From the NCBI GenBank assembly GCA_902594915.1, contig CACJOA010000002.1:1-64000 (forward strand): a stretch of 64,000 nt of DNA. The letters are read 5' to 3'. Every line of letters begins with the position of its first letter. Within the stretch, counting starts at the first letter, position 1. Positions 26,365 through 34,454 of this stretch are shown here, piece by piece. Below the pieces are notes generated by a model that saw only the letters and a list, made by a program, of their open reading frames with translations, had not been told where the DNA came from and searched no databases. Source of the stretch: an uncultured Pelagibacteraceae bacterium (lineage in GTDB: Bacteria > Pseudomonadota > Alphaproteobacteria > Pelagibacterales > Pelagibacteraceae). The translations under genes were made by a program, and so were the position numbers.

Positions 26365-26817
26365 ATGGAAAGTTTAAAAAAATGGATGCAAGATTCAGCT
26401 AATATTCTATTTGACGATAGTAAGAATGATCTAAGATCATTGCCAAAAGCAGTCAGATTACAAATCTTACTTGTTTTAAGTTTTATTTGGACAACTGTTT
26501 TTAGTTTATATGTTTTCTCTTATACCACTTTTGCTTTTGGATGGGCTGGCACATACATAGCTCACATTGGGCTAATATTTGCAGTTTATACAACATTTAA
26601 ACAATTTCATAAAGCAGAGGAAAAATCGAGCAGCGTTTTTCAAACGAGAAATTTTGACCCTTTCAAGATTATGGTGATAGTTTTTGTAATTGTATTCATT
26701 TTTGTTTTTTCAAAAGGAATTGAAGTTTTAACAAATACCAATTCATACACTATTCCTTATGAAGGCCCATCTAAATCAGTATTTGAAAAATGGCTACCGT
26801 TTAGTAAAGATAAATAA
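26365..26817 (+). CDS. Hypothetical membrane protein
   Basis: 150 residues, family not recognised. An amphipathic, charged N-terminus (MESLKKWMQDSANILFDDS, then KND) is followed by three hydrophobic segments at about 34-52, 57-75 and 96-115, and a short polar tail ending WLPFSKDK. No catalytic motif is seen. It is co-transcribed with the PsiE-like gene (one-base overlap, TAATG), so the two small membrane proteins may work together. Confidence 0.75.
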   Translation: MESLKKWMQDSANILFDDSKNDLRSLPKAVRLQILLVLSFIWTTVFSLYVFSYTTFAFGWAGTYIAHIGLIFAVYTTFKQFHKAEEKSSSVFQTRNFDPFKIMVIVFVIVFIFVFSKGIEVLTNTNSYTIPYEGPSKSVFEKWLPFSKDK

Positions 26818-27197
26818 TGGAAAAAATAACGAAAAATTTACAACTCCTTTTAATGTGTATTATTTTAATAAGCACTGTAATTGCAGTAGGAATAGAAATG
26901 TATAAAATGTTTCAAAATCGATCAGTTACATTAGCTGACCTACTTTTAATGTTTCTTTATTTAGAAGTTCTGGCAATGGTAAGAGTTTTTTGGAATCAAC
27001 AGTCAATAAGTATTACATTACCTCTTTTAATAGCGATTACAGCGTTAGCGCGATTTATTATTCTTCAAGGAAAGGAAATGGATCCAAGTGCATTGGTCTA
27101 TGAAGCAGTCGCAATAGTTCTAATTGCTGCAGCAATAGTAATCTTAAGACTAAGACATAGTGATAAATTAGGTCTTAAGAAAAAAAAATCAAAATAA
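26817..27197 (+). CDS. psiE: PsiE-like phosphate-starvation-inducible family membrane protein
   Basis: 126 residues with four membrane helices. The order TLADLLLMFLYLEVLAMVRVF, LPLLIAITALARFIIL and LIAAAIVILRLR matches the PsiE family, whose biochemical role is unknown. The name comes from an E. coli gene induced by phosphate starvation. No Pho box was searched for successfully here. A basic tail KLGLKKKKSK faces the cytoplasm. It ends 6 bases before the photolyase-like gene. Confidence 0.8.
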   Translation: MEKITKNLQLLLMCIILISTVIAVGIEMYKMFQNRSVTLADLLLMFLYLEVLAMVRVFWNQQSISITLPLLIAITALARFIILQGKEMDPSALVYEAVAIVLIAAAIVILRLRHSDKLGLKKKKSK

Positions 27198-27203
27198 TTT
27201 TTA

Positions 27204-28337
27204 ATGAATTTTGAACCCTCAAGGTCCAAGGCCTTAAATCGACTAGAAAGTTTTGTTGAAAATAATCTTGCAGAATATTCAAAGCTTAGAAATTTTGATT
27301 TTGGTCCAAAAAAAAGATCAAATGTTTCTTGTTTATCTCCGTATATCACTCATGGAATTATTAATGAACAAGAGATTATTAAAAAATCTCTTGGTAAATT
27401 TTCTTTTTCAAAAAATGAAAAATTTATACAAGAAGTCTTATGGCGTACATATTGGAAGGGCTGGCTGGAATTAAGACCAAATGTTTGGTCAGATTATTTG
27501 ATAGAATTAAATAAAATCAGTGGAGATTTTCAAAACAATCAGAATTACATTAATGCTTTAGAGGGAAAAACTAACATTGAATGCTTTAATACATGGGTAA
27601 ATGAGCTAAAGGAAAACAACTATTTACATAATCACACAAGAATGTGGTTTGCTAGTATTTGGATTTTTACCTTAGAATTACCTTGGCAATTAGGTGCAGA
27701 ATTTTTTATGCAACATCTTTATGACGGCGATGCTGCATCCAATACTCTTGGATGGAGATGGGTTGCTGGAGTCCAAACACAAGGAAAACATTATTTAGCA
27801 AGTGAATGGAATATAAAAAAATTTACTAATAATAGATTTAATAATGTTAAATTAAATGAAAATGCTCCTCCAAAAGTATCTGAAAAAACTTACCAAATCA
27901 TAAAAAAAGATTTTAATAATCCACAAAATATAGAAGATAAAAATCTATTAATTTTTGAAAATAATCTCTCTTTTGAAATCACTGATTTTCAAAAAAATAA
28001 ATTTAAAAAAATTTATTTAATTTTTAATAAAAATAGATCTATCAAAGTTAGTGAAAAGGTAGTGAAATTTAAATCCTTATTAGTCGAAGACCAAGAACAA
28101 AGGTTAAAAACTAATTCAATTGATTGTGAGGTCATAGACATAAGTGACATTAAAAAAATTGAAAATTGTTGTGCTTTATATCCAACAGTGGGTGAAAACT
28201 TAGATTATTTGAATTCAAATAATTTAAAAATAGACTTTTTATATAGAAAACTTGATCAATATTCTTGGCAATATTGTAATAAAGGTTTTTTTAATTTTAA
28301 AAGTTATATTCCTAAAATAATTTCAACCTTTAATTAA
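27204..28337 (+). CDS. Photolyase/cryptochrome-family protein with FAD domain first (apparent domain permutation)
   Basis: Residues 1-210 are the helical FAD-binding half of a photolyase: SCLSPYITHGIINEQEI, EVLWRTYWKGW, NYLHNHTRMWFASIW, HLYDGDAASNTLGWRWVAG. The normal N-terminal alpha/beta antenna domain is missing in front. Instead residues about 235-377 look like alternating strands and helices (LLIFENNLSF, KIYLIFNK, CEVIDIS, CALYPTVGENLDYLN). This suggests the antenna domain has moved to the C-terminus. The start is firm, because the PsiE-like gene ends 6 bases upstream. Whether it repairs DNA or senses light is unknown. Confidence 0.85.
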   Translation: MNFEPSRSKALNRLESFVENNLAEYSKLRNFDFGPKKRSNVSCLSPYITHGIINEQEIIKKSLGKFSFSKNEKFIQEVLWRTYWKGWLELRPNVWSDYLIELNKISGDFQNNQNYINALEGKTNIECFNTWVNELKENNYLHNHTRMWFASIWIFTLELPWQLGAEFFMQHLYDGDAASNTLGWRWVAGVQTQGKHYLASEWNIKKFTNNRFNNVKLNENAPPKVSEKTYQIIKKDFNNPQNIEDKNLLIFENNLSFEITDFQKNKFKKIYLIFNKNRSIKVSEKVVKFKSLLVEDQEQRLKTNSIDCEVIDISDIKKIENCCALYPTVGENLDYLNSNNLKIDFLYRKLDQYSWQYCNKGFFNFKSYIPKIISTFN

Positions 28338-28555
28338 AACCACCTGAACATTCCAATAATACCAGCTGTTGCATAAAAGAATTGTAGAAATAATATTCCT
28401 CTATGACCACCCCTATAAGCCCAAATTCCAATTAAGATTGCAGATATAAGTAATAAACAAAAACCAAAAAACTCTATACCAATATTCATAGCTACAAATA
28501 ATGAATATAATATTGCTGTTATAACTCCTGCCCATTCAAAAATCTTATTATCCAT
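28334..28555 (-). CDS. Small three-helix membrane protein (PnuC-half-like)
   Basis: 73 residues with three hydrophobic segments (about 8-25, 28-46, 53-70). FEWAGVITAILYSLFVAMNIG and the closing GIIGMFRWF recall one half of the nicotinamide riboside/mononucleotide transporter PnuC, but the protein is far too short to be a complete PnuC. Small alphaproteobacterial proteins of this kind are known as conserved hypotheticals. It is convergent with the photolyase-like gene, with a 4-base overlap. Confidence 0.7.
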   Translation of the reverse strand: MDNKIFEWAGVITAILYSLFVAMNIGIEFFGFCLLLISAILIGIWAYRGGHRGILFLQFFYATAGIIGMFRWF

Positions 28556-28560
28556 AATTT

Positions 28561-29262
28561 TTATCTCGCAAGTTTAATAAAAATATCACCCATGCCTGCC
28601 TCTAAATTCTCTATGGGTGTGTTATTTCTAAATTCACAAAATCTACCAGTTATCTGATGACTTTTTACAAAATCTATCTCATCTTTTCTACAGCTTTTAC
28701 CGTTATGCAATAAACCAATTACTATTCGGCCATTTAGATCATAAACTTGTTTGTTATTTATTTTCTCTCCAACACAAAAATAATCTTTATTAACCCTATT
28801 TGGAAAATCTTCTTTGTTACATGGATTTTTGATTGTAAAAACAAAAAACTCCTTGATGCCGTCTTTAAATTTATATTTCATTCTTTCAACTTCAGAATAT
28901 TTCATAATATCACAAGAACACGGAATACAGCATTTATAGTAATTACCACAAATTTTATTTTTAGTTCCTCTCTCGCTGATAAATAAAAAATCAGGGTCAC
29001 TATTGGGATCAATCAAAGAACCAGAAACAGCACAATATAGTTTGTTGTATTCAATGAAATCTTCATAATTTATATCTTTATCAATTACATATTTGAAGAA
29101 TTTCGGACCAGCAGCATTTCTGTTGCTGTCAGGAAAGATTCTAGACCAATCAGTTATTAAATCTTTATAATAATTTTTTTCCACTGAATTTGAAATATTG
29201 AAAAAAGATAAAGTAAAGATAGAAATAATTACAAATTTAAATATAGCTTTTGAAAAATTCAT
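28561..29262 (-). CDS. Cysteine-rich exported protein, function unknown
   Basis: 233 residues with a signal peptide (about 1-27, ending FFNISNSVEK). The mature part has ten cysteines, including the cluster KICGNYYKCCIPCSCDIMKY, and further ones near NPCNKED, YFCVGEK, KSCRKDE and RFCEFRN. They may form disulphides or hold a metal. No family recognised. The protein ends DIFIKLAR. It lies 5 bases before the small membrane protein gene on the same strand and is divergent from the fasciclin gene. Confidence 0.75.
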   Translation of the reverse strand: MNFSKAIFKFVIISIFTLSFFNISNSVEKNYYKDLITDWSRIFPDSNRNAAGPKFFKYVIDKDINYEDFIEYNKLYCAVSGSLIDPNSDPDFLFISERGTKNKICGNYYKCCIPCSCDIMKYSEVERMKYKFKDGIKEFFVFTIKNPCNKEDFPNRVNKDYFCVGEKINNKQVYDLNGRIVIGLLHNGKSCRKDEIDFVKSHQITGRFCEFRNNTPIENLEAGMGDIFIKLAR

Positions 29263-29345
29263 AGATTTAATTAATTTAAAAAATTTTTATTATTTGTCGC
29301 ACTTAATTTACTTCCAAATTATAAATTTAAAGTTATTAAAGTCCA

Positions 29346-29819
29346 ATGAAAAAATTTCACATAATATTTTTAACACTTACAATGATGATTTTCCCATCGA
29401 TAACATTTGGAAATGTAATTGATAAATTAAACGAAACCGGTAAGTTTACAAAATTAAACGAAACTTTAATGAAATCAGGATTAAGTGAGAATTTAAAAGG
29501 TGAAGGACCATTTACTGTTTTTGCACCTTTAGATGACGCATTTGCGGCAATTAGTGCAAAAACGTATTATGGTCTGTTAAGAGAGGAAAACAAAGATAAA
29601 CTTGTAAATATTTTAGGACGACACGTTTTTCTAAAAAAAATTCCTTCTTCAGAAATTTCAGGTGAAATTAAACTCAAAGCAATTAATGGTGAGGAAATAA
29701 CTATAAAAAAAGTTAATGGTATAGTTTATATAAATGAAGCTGAAGTCGTAACTGCTGATGTTGAAACTTCTAATGGTATAATCCATTTTATAAATAGAGT
29801 TCTTCAGCCCTTAAACTAG
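29346..29819 (+). CDS. Secreted fasciclin (beta-Ig-H3) domain protein
   Basis: 157 residues: a signal peptide (about 1-22) followed by one fasciclin domain. The FAS1 H1 box is GPFTVFAPLDDAFAAIS and the H2 region NGIIHFINRVLQP. KLVNILGRHVFL and VYINEAEVVTADVETSNG lie between. FAS1 proteins are adhesive or surface-associated; the ligand here is unknown. Its stop abuts the convergent FG-GAP protein gene. Confidence 0.92.
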   Translation: MKKFHIIFLTLTMMIFPSITFGNVIDKLNETGKFTKLNETLMKSGLSENLKGEGPFTVFAPLDDAFAAISAKTYYGLLREENKDKLVNILGRHVFLKKIPSSEISGEIKLKAINGEEITIKKVNGIVYINEAEVVTADVETSNGIIHFINRVLQPLN

Positions 29820-31262
29820 TTATTTTTGTTTTAAAGTAATTGTTTGGTTTAGATTTTTTACTGTGATCATTTTGGTTTTTCCATTAGTCCATTTAATCTC
29901 AATTTTTATATTCATTTCATTTTTTCTAATACCATAATGAGCTACTGGTTCCATTTGGCATAGATACCCTGAACCAGAATCAATTGTTTTTGAATGTTTT
30001 CTTAAATTTGAAATCAATGTTACTGTTGCTCCTCTTGCGGGTGCCCCATATTTATTTAGCGGTTTTATCCTTAAATATTTGTGTTGAGGATCCACCTTTG
30101 CTTTATACAGAGACAATGGCTGATCTATGCTTTCTCCGTGGGAAACTAATAATTCTAATATGCCGTCGTTATCTATGTCAGCAACTGCTGCTCCAGTTCC
30201 AAATCCATCTGGTTCTAAACCAACATCTATGGGTATTTGTTTTATCAAACCATTCTCTAAAATTCTAAAAAGTTTGTTGGGTTCACCAATATTATTCAAG
30301 AATATTTCGTCGTAACCATCATTATCTAAATCAGCTGAAATAACAGTTCTTATTCTTGACGGCTCATCAAAAGGTGGCTTTGCTATATCCTCAAAAATAT
30401 CATTTTTAAGTACATATGCTCTGTGAAATCCTCCCCAATTTCCATTTAAAATATCAAGTCTTCCTCGATAATAAATATCTGACAAAGCTGTACCTCTCCC
30501 ATTTTGAAGGACGTCTTGAACTCTATATTCGTATGCAACATCTAAAAATTTACCCTCTTCATTTTTGTATAAAAAATTTGCTCCCCTCTCATTGGCTGCA
30601 AATACATCAATTTTATCAGAAATGATGTGTCCAGCCACTACAGCACGTCCACCTGTAACTTTCGCCAGATTCAATTGAACAGATTTATCGACTATTATGT
30701 CATCATTATATTCGTAGTATCTTGTGGGTCCTCCGTAATTAGCAACATATACACCATAATTGCCATCTCCTTTTCTATCAACACAAACAACTGACCTTCC
30801 AGCAGTTAAATTGAGATCTTTTTGATTTTTCTCAATTTCAAATAAATCAATAAAATTACTCTTCTCTAAATCTATCAGTCTATCTGAATATTTTTTTGTT
30901 CCGCTATACGTATCAGTGTTGAGAAAATATATTTCCTCATATCCATCTTTATCCATATCACATGCAGCGACACCAATTGTTCTTCTAAATTCATCCGAAA
31001 ATTTTTTTTGATTTACAATATTAATCAGTTTTCCATTCTCGTATGATAAAGCTAAATTCAGATAACCAAATCCAGTAACTATAAAATCAAATTTTCCATC
31101 TTGATTTACATCGGTGACGGAAACTCCATAGCTAAGTCTTTTAGGATTCTCAACAATTTGACTTGTTATGTCCTCAAAAAAATCAGCATTCAGATTATTT
31201 GGGATTAATAGAAAAAATAAAACTACTAATTTCTTTAAATAATTAATTATTTTAATTTTCAT
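29820..31262 (-). CDS. FG-GAP/VCBS-repeat protein with ASPIC/UnbV C-terminus (CRTAC1-like)
   Basis: 480 residues with a signal peptide (about 6-27). Several repeats carry calcium-binding-like loops: DVNQDGKFDFIVTG, DMDKDGYEEIYFLN, DLDNDGYDEIFLNN and DIDNDGILELLVSHG, as in integrin-like beta-propellers. The C-terminus RGATVTLISNLRKHSKTIDS and KIEIKWTNGKTKMITVK is the ASPIC/UnbV domain. It is probably an extracellular or periplasmic propeller of unknown ligand. It overlaps the upstream DUF4174-like gene by 11 bases and so belongs to the operon that starts with the photolyase homologue. Confidence 0.88.
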   Translation of the reverse strand: MKIKIINYLKKLVVLFFLLIPNNLNADFFEDITSQIVENPKRLSYGVSVTDVNQDGKFDFIVTGFGYLNLALSYENGKLINIVNQKKFSDEFRRTIGVAACDMDKDGYEEIYFLNTDTYSGTKKYSDRLIDLEKSNFIDLFEIEKNQKDLNLTAGRSVVCVDRKGDGNYGVYVANYGGPTRYYEYNDDIIVDKSVQLNLAKVTGGRAVVAGHIISDKIDVFAANERGANFLYKNEEGKFLDVAYEYRVQDVLQNGRGTALSDIYYRGRLDILNGNWGGFHRAYVLKNDIFEDIAKPPFDEPSRIRTVISADLDNDGYDEIFLNNIGEPNKLFRILENGLIKQIPIDVGLEPDGFGTGAAVADIDNDGILELLVSHGESIDQPLSLYKAKVDPQHKYLRIKPLNKYGAPARGATVTLISNLRKHSKTIDSGSGYLCQMEPVAHYGIRKNEMNIKIEIKWTNGKTKMITVKNLNQTITLKQK

Positions 31263-31785
31263 TCTTTTTACTTCTATACTTTTTCATCCAATCACCAAAT
31301 ATTTTTATAGCATCCTCCATATCCTTAGTTTTGTTAGGATGGTTCTTTGCTCTACCCAGCATAGTTGCGATAACATTTACCTGATACTTAATTGAACGAT
31401 TTTTAATAGTTTTAATTGTATAAATGGCCTTTTCCTTGTTTTTAAATCCTAACCCTTGAGTAGTAGTTTTAGGATTATAATCTGAATATAATGATAAATT
31501 TATAGGTTTAAATTTTTTACTTAGTGGCATTTTGTCTATAATTCTAAAAATTATTTTATGATCGAGATTATTCATCTTTTTCTTAGATTTTCCATCAAAA
31601 CCAATTAAATTAATAGATGATTTTTCCTGATTATTAATTTTACAAATTAATTTTATAAATCTTTTATGAAAATCTTTTATTTTAGATTGGTATATTTTTT
31701 TTGCCTCTAAATAAATTCTATCCTTATAACTTGGTGTAGAAACAAGTAAGATTCTACTTTTCCATTTGTATTTTCCTAAATTCAT
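31252..31785 (-). CDS. DUF4174-like domain with an extra C-terminal domain
   Basis: 177 residues, no signal peptide. The first 90 or so resemble DUF4174: [13 protein letters not shown], then [11 protein letters not shown] and [12 protein letters not shown], matching the family's IGKDGG and ID-MP blocks. The remaining part ([20 protein letters not shown], then [20 protein letters not shown] and [12 protein letters not shown]) is a separate helical module whose name I do not know. DUF4174 is a thioredoxin-like fold without the usual cysteine pair, and none is seen here. It is coupled to the DUF2256 gene by an ATGA overlap. Confidence 0.7.
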   Translation of the reverse strand: MNLGKYKWKSRILLVSTPSYKDRIYLEAKKIYQSKIKDFHKRFIKLICKINNQEKSSINLIGFDGKSKKKMNNLDHKIIFRIIDKMPLSKKFKPINLSLYSDYNPKTTTQGLGFKNKEKAIYTIKTIKNRSIKYQVNVIATMLGRAKNHPNKTKDMEDAIKIFGDWMKKYRSKKNEN

Positions 31786-31913
31786 ATTTTTTTGCTAGAA
31801 CATCTTTTTGAGCAATACTTAACTCTTTCCCAATTTAACTTCCATTTTTTTCGCCATGTAAAAGGTCTTTTACAAATAATGCAGAATTTAATGGGAAGGT
31901 TTTCTTTTTTCAC
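31782..31913 (-). CDS. DUF2256 zinc-ribbon-like small protein
   Basis: A 43-residue product too short for most gene finders. It starts with GTG overlapping the TAG of the photolyase homologue (TAGTG) and ends in ATGA overlapping the next gene. It reads [20 protein letters not shown] then VKYCSKRC, the DUF2256 pattern with Cys11, Cys14, Cys34 and Cys38, probably binding zinc. DUF2256 genes are often found next to cryptochrome/photolyase genes, as here. The role is unknown. Confidence 0.88.
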   Translation of the reverse strand: MKKENLPIKFCIICKRPFTWRKKWKLNWERVKYCSKRCSSKKI

Positions 31914-33403
31914 TAAAGTGTGTTTTGTTTAATAAATTTTTCCGCAGCAGGAAGAATTAATTTTTTTCTATCACTTTTCATTTTGTCGAAAATTCTAACC
32001 ATCATCGATAACCTAGGGTTTTTCAAAAAAAATTTTCTATTTCTATCAATGAATCTCCAATACAACCCATCCATTATATTACACCAATCACCTTTCTTAA
32101 AATCCATCATTTTCATAAAATAACTAGAGCCACAAATATATGGTTTCGTGGCAAATATTCCTCCATCACTAAATAAACCCATACCATAAACATTAGGTAC
32201 CATTACCCAATCTGAGGAGTCTACAAACATCTCCATAAACCATTTATAAACAATGGTAGGTTTTATTTCACAAAGATTCATAATATTAGATAAAATCATT
32301 AATCTCTCAATATGATGAGACCATCCATGATTTAAAGCATTTTTGACTGCATAATCTAGTGGGGGTAAACCAGTTGTACCTTCGTACCATGACTTTTTCA
32401 TTTTACGATTTTGTTTAAAAAAGTTTCCAATTTCCATTTCATTCGAATAATTTTGATAAATTCCTCTCATAAATTCTCTCCATCCTATAACCTGACGCAC
32501 ATAACCCTCTAAAGAATTTAATTTGATTTTTTTACTTTTATGGAAATCTAAAACTTTTTTTATAATAAATTCAGGCGTGATTAAACCTAAGTTAATATAA
32601 GGACTTAAAGCACTGTGAAATAAAATATTATCTTTTTGATCAACTGCGTCCTCATAGTCACCAAATAAATTAGATTTTTCTTTAATGAAAAAATTTAATA
32701 ATTTGACTACATCATTATATTCTGTAGCAAGCCAAAAGTTTTTGGTTGTTCCTGGATGATCTTTGAATAGTTTTTCAATAATAGGTTTTAATTTTTTAGT
32801 GTGATTAGTCTCATTAATTTTTGGAAACTTTGGAATAGAGATATTTTTTGGCAACTTATTTCTATTATCTTCATCAAAACTCCATTTACCTCCTATAGGA
32901 TTTCCATCAGAACCTATTAATATGCCGGATTTTTTTCTAACTTCTTTATAAAAAGTTGCCATGAAAGGTTTTTTTGATTTTGATAAATATTTTTTAAATT
33001 CATCTCTCGAATTTAAAAACATGGGAGTTTGTACAATATTCCATTTAATTTTTTCTTTTTTTATAAATTGATTAATTTTTTTTTCAAAAAATTTATCCTC
33101 AATTTCAAAACTCGAAATCTCTTTTATTTTCTTAGAATTAATAAATTTCTTTAATTTTTTTGTATAGTCGTCTTTAAATTCTTTATCCTCAATTCTAAAG
33201 TATTCTAGTTTGAACTTATCTTTTTTAAGAGTTTCAGCATGTGAACGCATCGATGATAAGAAGAGAAGGATTTTATTTTTATGATGTTTTTCATAAGTGC
33301 ATAATTCGTAATCTTCCGCCATAAAAAATAGGTGGTCTTTTTTGAAGCGGTCCAAGTATTTTGGTGGAAATAATTGATTTCCCAGTATAAAAAATAACTT
33401 CAT
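31913..33403 (-). CDS. Cryptochrome/photolyase-related protein (prokaryotic (6-4) photolyase/FeS-BCP clade)
   Basis: 496 residues. The N-terminal domain starts [19 protein letters not shown] and has [20 protein letters not shown], as in the PhrB/CryB group. The FAD domain shows [34 protein letters not shown] and [18 protein letters not shown]. In PhrB four cysteines hold an iron-sulfur cluster; here the segment is [20 protein letters not shown], so the CxxC pair is absent and the cluster is unlikely. It probably repairs UV photoproducts or senses light. It heads a leftward operon with DUF2256, the DUF4174-like gene and the FG-GAP gene. Confidence 0.92.
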   Translation of the reverse strand: MKLFFILGNQLFPPKYLDRFKKDHLFFMAEDYELCTYEKHHKNKILLFLSSMRSHAETLKKDKFKLEYFRIEDKEFKDDYTKKLKKFINSKKIKEISSFEIEDKFFEKKINQFIKKEKIKWNIVQTPMFLNSRDEFKKYLSKSKKPFMATFYKEVRKKSGILIGSDGNPIGGKWSFDEDNRNKLPKNISIPKFPKINETNHTKKLKPIIEKLFKDHPGTTKNFWLATEYNDVVKLLNFFIKEKSNLFGDYEDAVDQKDNILFHSALSPYINLGLITPEFIIKKVLDFHKSKKIKLNSLEGYVRQVIGWREFMRGIYQNYSNEMEIGNFFKQNRKMKKSWYEGTTGLPPLDYAVKNALNHGWSHHIERLMILSNIMNLCEIKPTIVYKWFMEMFVDSSDWVMVPNVYGMGLFSDGGIFATKPYICGSSYFMKMMDFKKGDWCNIMDGLYWRFIDRNRKFFLKNPRLSMMVRIFDKMKSDRKKLILPAAEKFIKQNTL

Positions 33404-33430
33404 AATTAAATATAACTAATAAAATTTTTT

Positions 33431-34141
33431 ATGTCAGAAAAATATCTTATTTTTGGTGCGACAGGTTCAATCGGGTCCAGCTTAGCTGAACAATTAGTAA
33501 ACGCAGGAAACACAGTTCATTTAGTTGGTAGAAATGAAAATGAAACCAAAAATATATCTGAAAAACTTGGTTGTACTTTTACAATTGCCGATGTTTTAGA
33601 GGACGGATTTGTGGAAAAAGTTAAAAATGATATTTCAGACATAAAAGGAGTCGCTTATTGTGTCGGTTCGATAGATTTAAAACCTTTAAGAATGGTGAAT
33701 GAAAAAGATTTTAATAAATGTATGAAATTAAACCTCTATTCAGCAGTTGAAGCTATTAAAGGTTACCAAGAAAGTTTGAAAAAAAATAAAGGTTCAGTTG
33801 TTTTGTTTTCAACAGTTGCGGCACAACGAGGATTTACTAATCATGCAATAATTGCTTCAACTAAAGCTGCAGTTGAAGGATTAACTGTTTCATTGGCAGC
33901 AGAATTTGCTCCTAACATCAGAGTAAACTGTATAGCTCCTAGTTTAACTAATTCAAAAATTGCAGAACCAATGTTGAAAAATAAAGCATTAGCAGATGGG
34001 ATAGCAAAAGCTCATCCTTTGAAAAGATTAGGTGAGGGAAAAGACTCAGCTTCACTTGCAAAATTTCTAATTACTGATGATAGCTCTTGGGTTACAGGTC
34101 AGATTATAGCGGTTGATGGAGGAAGATCTAAGTTATCTTAA
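33431..34141 (+). CDS. Short-chain dehydrogenase/reductase
   Basis: 236 residues with the classical SDR plan: IFGATGSIGSSLAEQLVNAG (NAD(P)-binding Gly motif), AYCVGSIDLKP, Ser in VVLFSTVAAQRGFTNHAI, a YxxxK-region HAIIASTKAAVEG and VTGQIIAVDGGRS. The catalytic Tyr of YxxxK appears replaced (IIASTKAA: the position four before Lys is Ile), while Lys is kept. That could alter activity. It is divergent from the photolyase homologue, with 27 bases between starts. Such SDRs are often seen beside photolyase genes. Confidence 0.9.
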   Translation: MSEKYLIFGATGSIGSSLAEQLVNAGNTVHLVGRNENETKNISEKLGCTFTIADVLEDGFVEKVKNDISDIKGVAYCVGSIDLKPLRMVNEKDFNKCMKLNLYSAVEAIKGYQESLKKNKGSVVLFSTVAAQRGFTNHAIIASTKAAVEGLTVSLAAEFAPNIRVNCIAPSLTNSKIAEPMLKNKALADGIAKAHPLKRLGEGKDSASLAKFLITDDSSWVTGQIIAVDGGRSKLS

Positions 34142-34147
34142 TAAGTT

Positions 34148-34450
34148 ATGTATATTGCAATGAATAGATTTAAAATTGTTATTGGTAAAGAAAATGAGTT
34201 TGAAAATGTTTGGAAAAATAGAGACACACATCTTGAGGGTGTTAAGGGATTTAAAAATTTTAATTTAATCAAAGGCGATACTAACAAAGATTATTCTCTT
34301 TATTCCTCTCATAGCACGTGGGAGTCTAAAGAAGACTTTATAAATTGGACAAAATCTGAGGCTTTTAGACTAGCTCATAAAAATGCAGCTCAACATAGAG
34401 ATTTATATTTAGGTCCGCCAGACTTTGAGGGCTTTGAAGTAGTTTTTTAA
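34148..34450 (+). CDS. Antibiotic biosynthesis monooxygenase (ABM/IsdG-like) domain protein
   Basis: 100 residues forming a single ferredoxin-like ABM domain: MNRFKIVIGKENEFENVWKN, KGFKNFNLIKGD and HSTWESKEDFINWTKSEAF, then RLAHKNAAQHRDLYLG. Family members include haem-degrading HmoA/IsdG enzymes and quinol oxygenases. The His in the AHKNA helix is where IsdG proteins bind haem, so haem degradation is one option. It lies 6 bases after the SDR gene. Confidence 0.85.
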   Translation: MYIAMNRFKIVIGKENEFENVWKNRDTHLEGVKGFKNFNLIKGDTNKDYSLYSSHSTWESKEDFINWTKSEAFRLAHKNAAQHRDLYLGPPDFEGFEVVF

Positions 34451-34454
34451 AAAT

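Noticed and set aside
27204-28337. Photolyase-like gene as a truncated or frameshifted pseudogene
   Set aside because: The FAD domain is intact, the start is fixed by the close upstream gene, and the frame continues through a folded-looking C-terminal domain.
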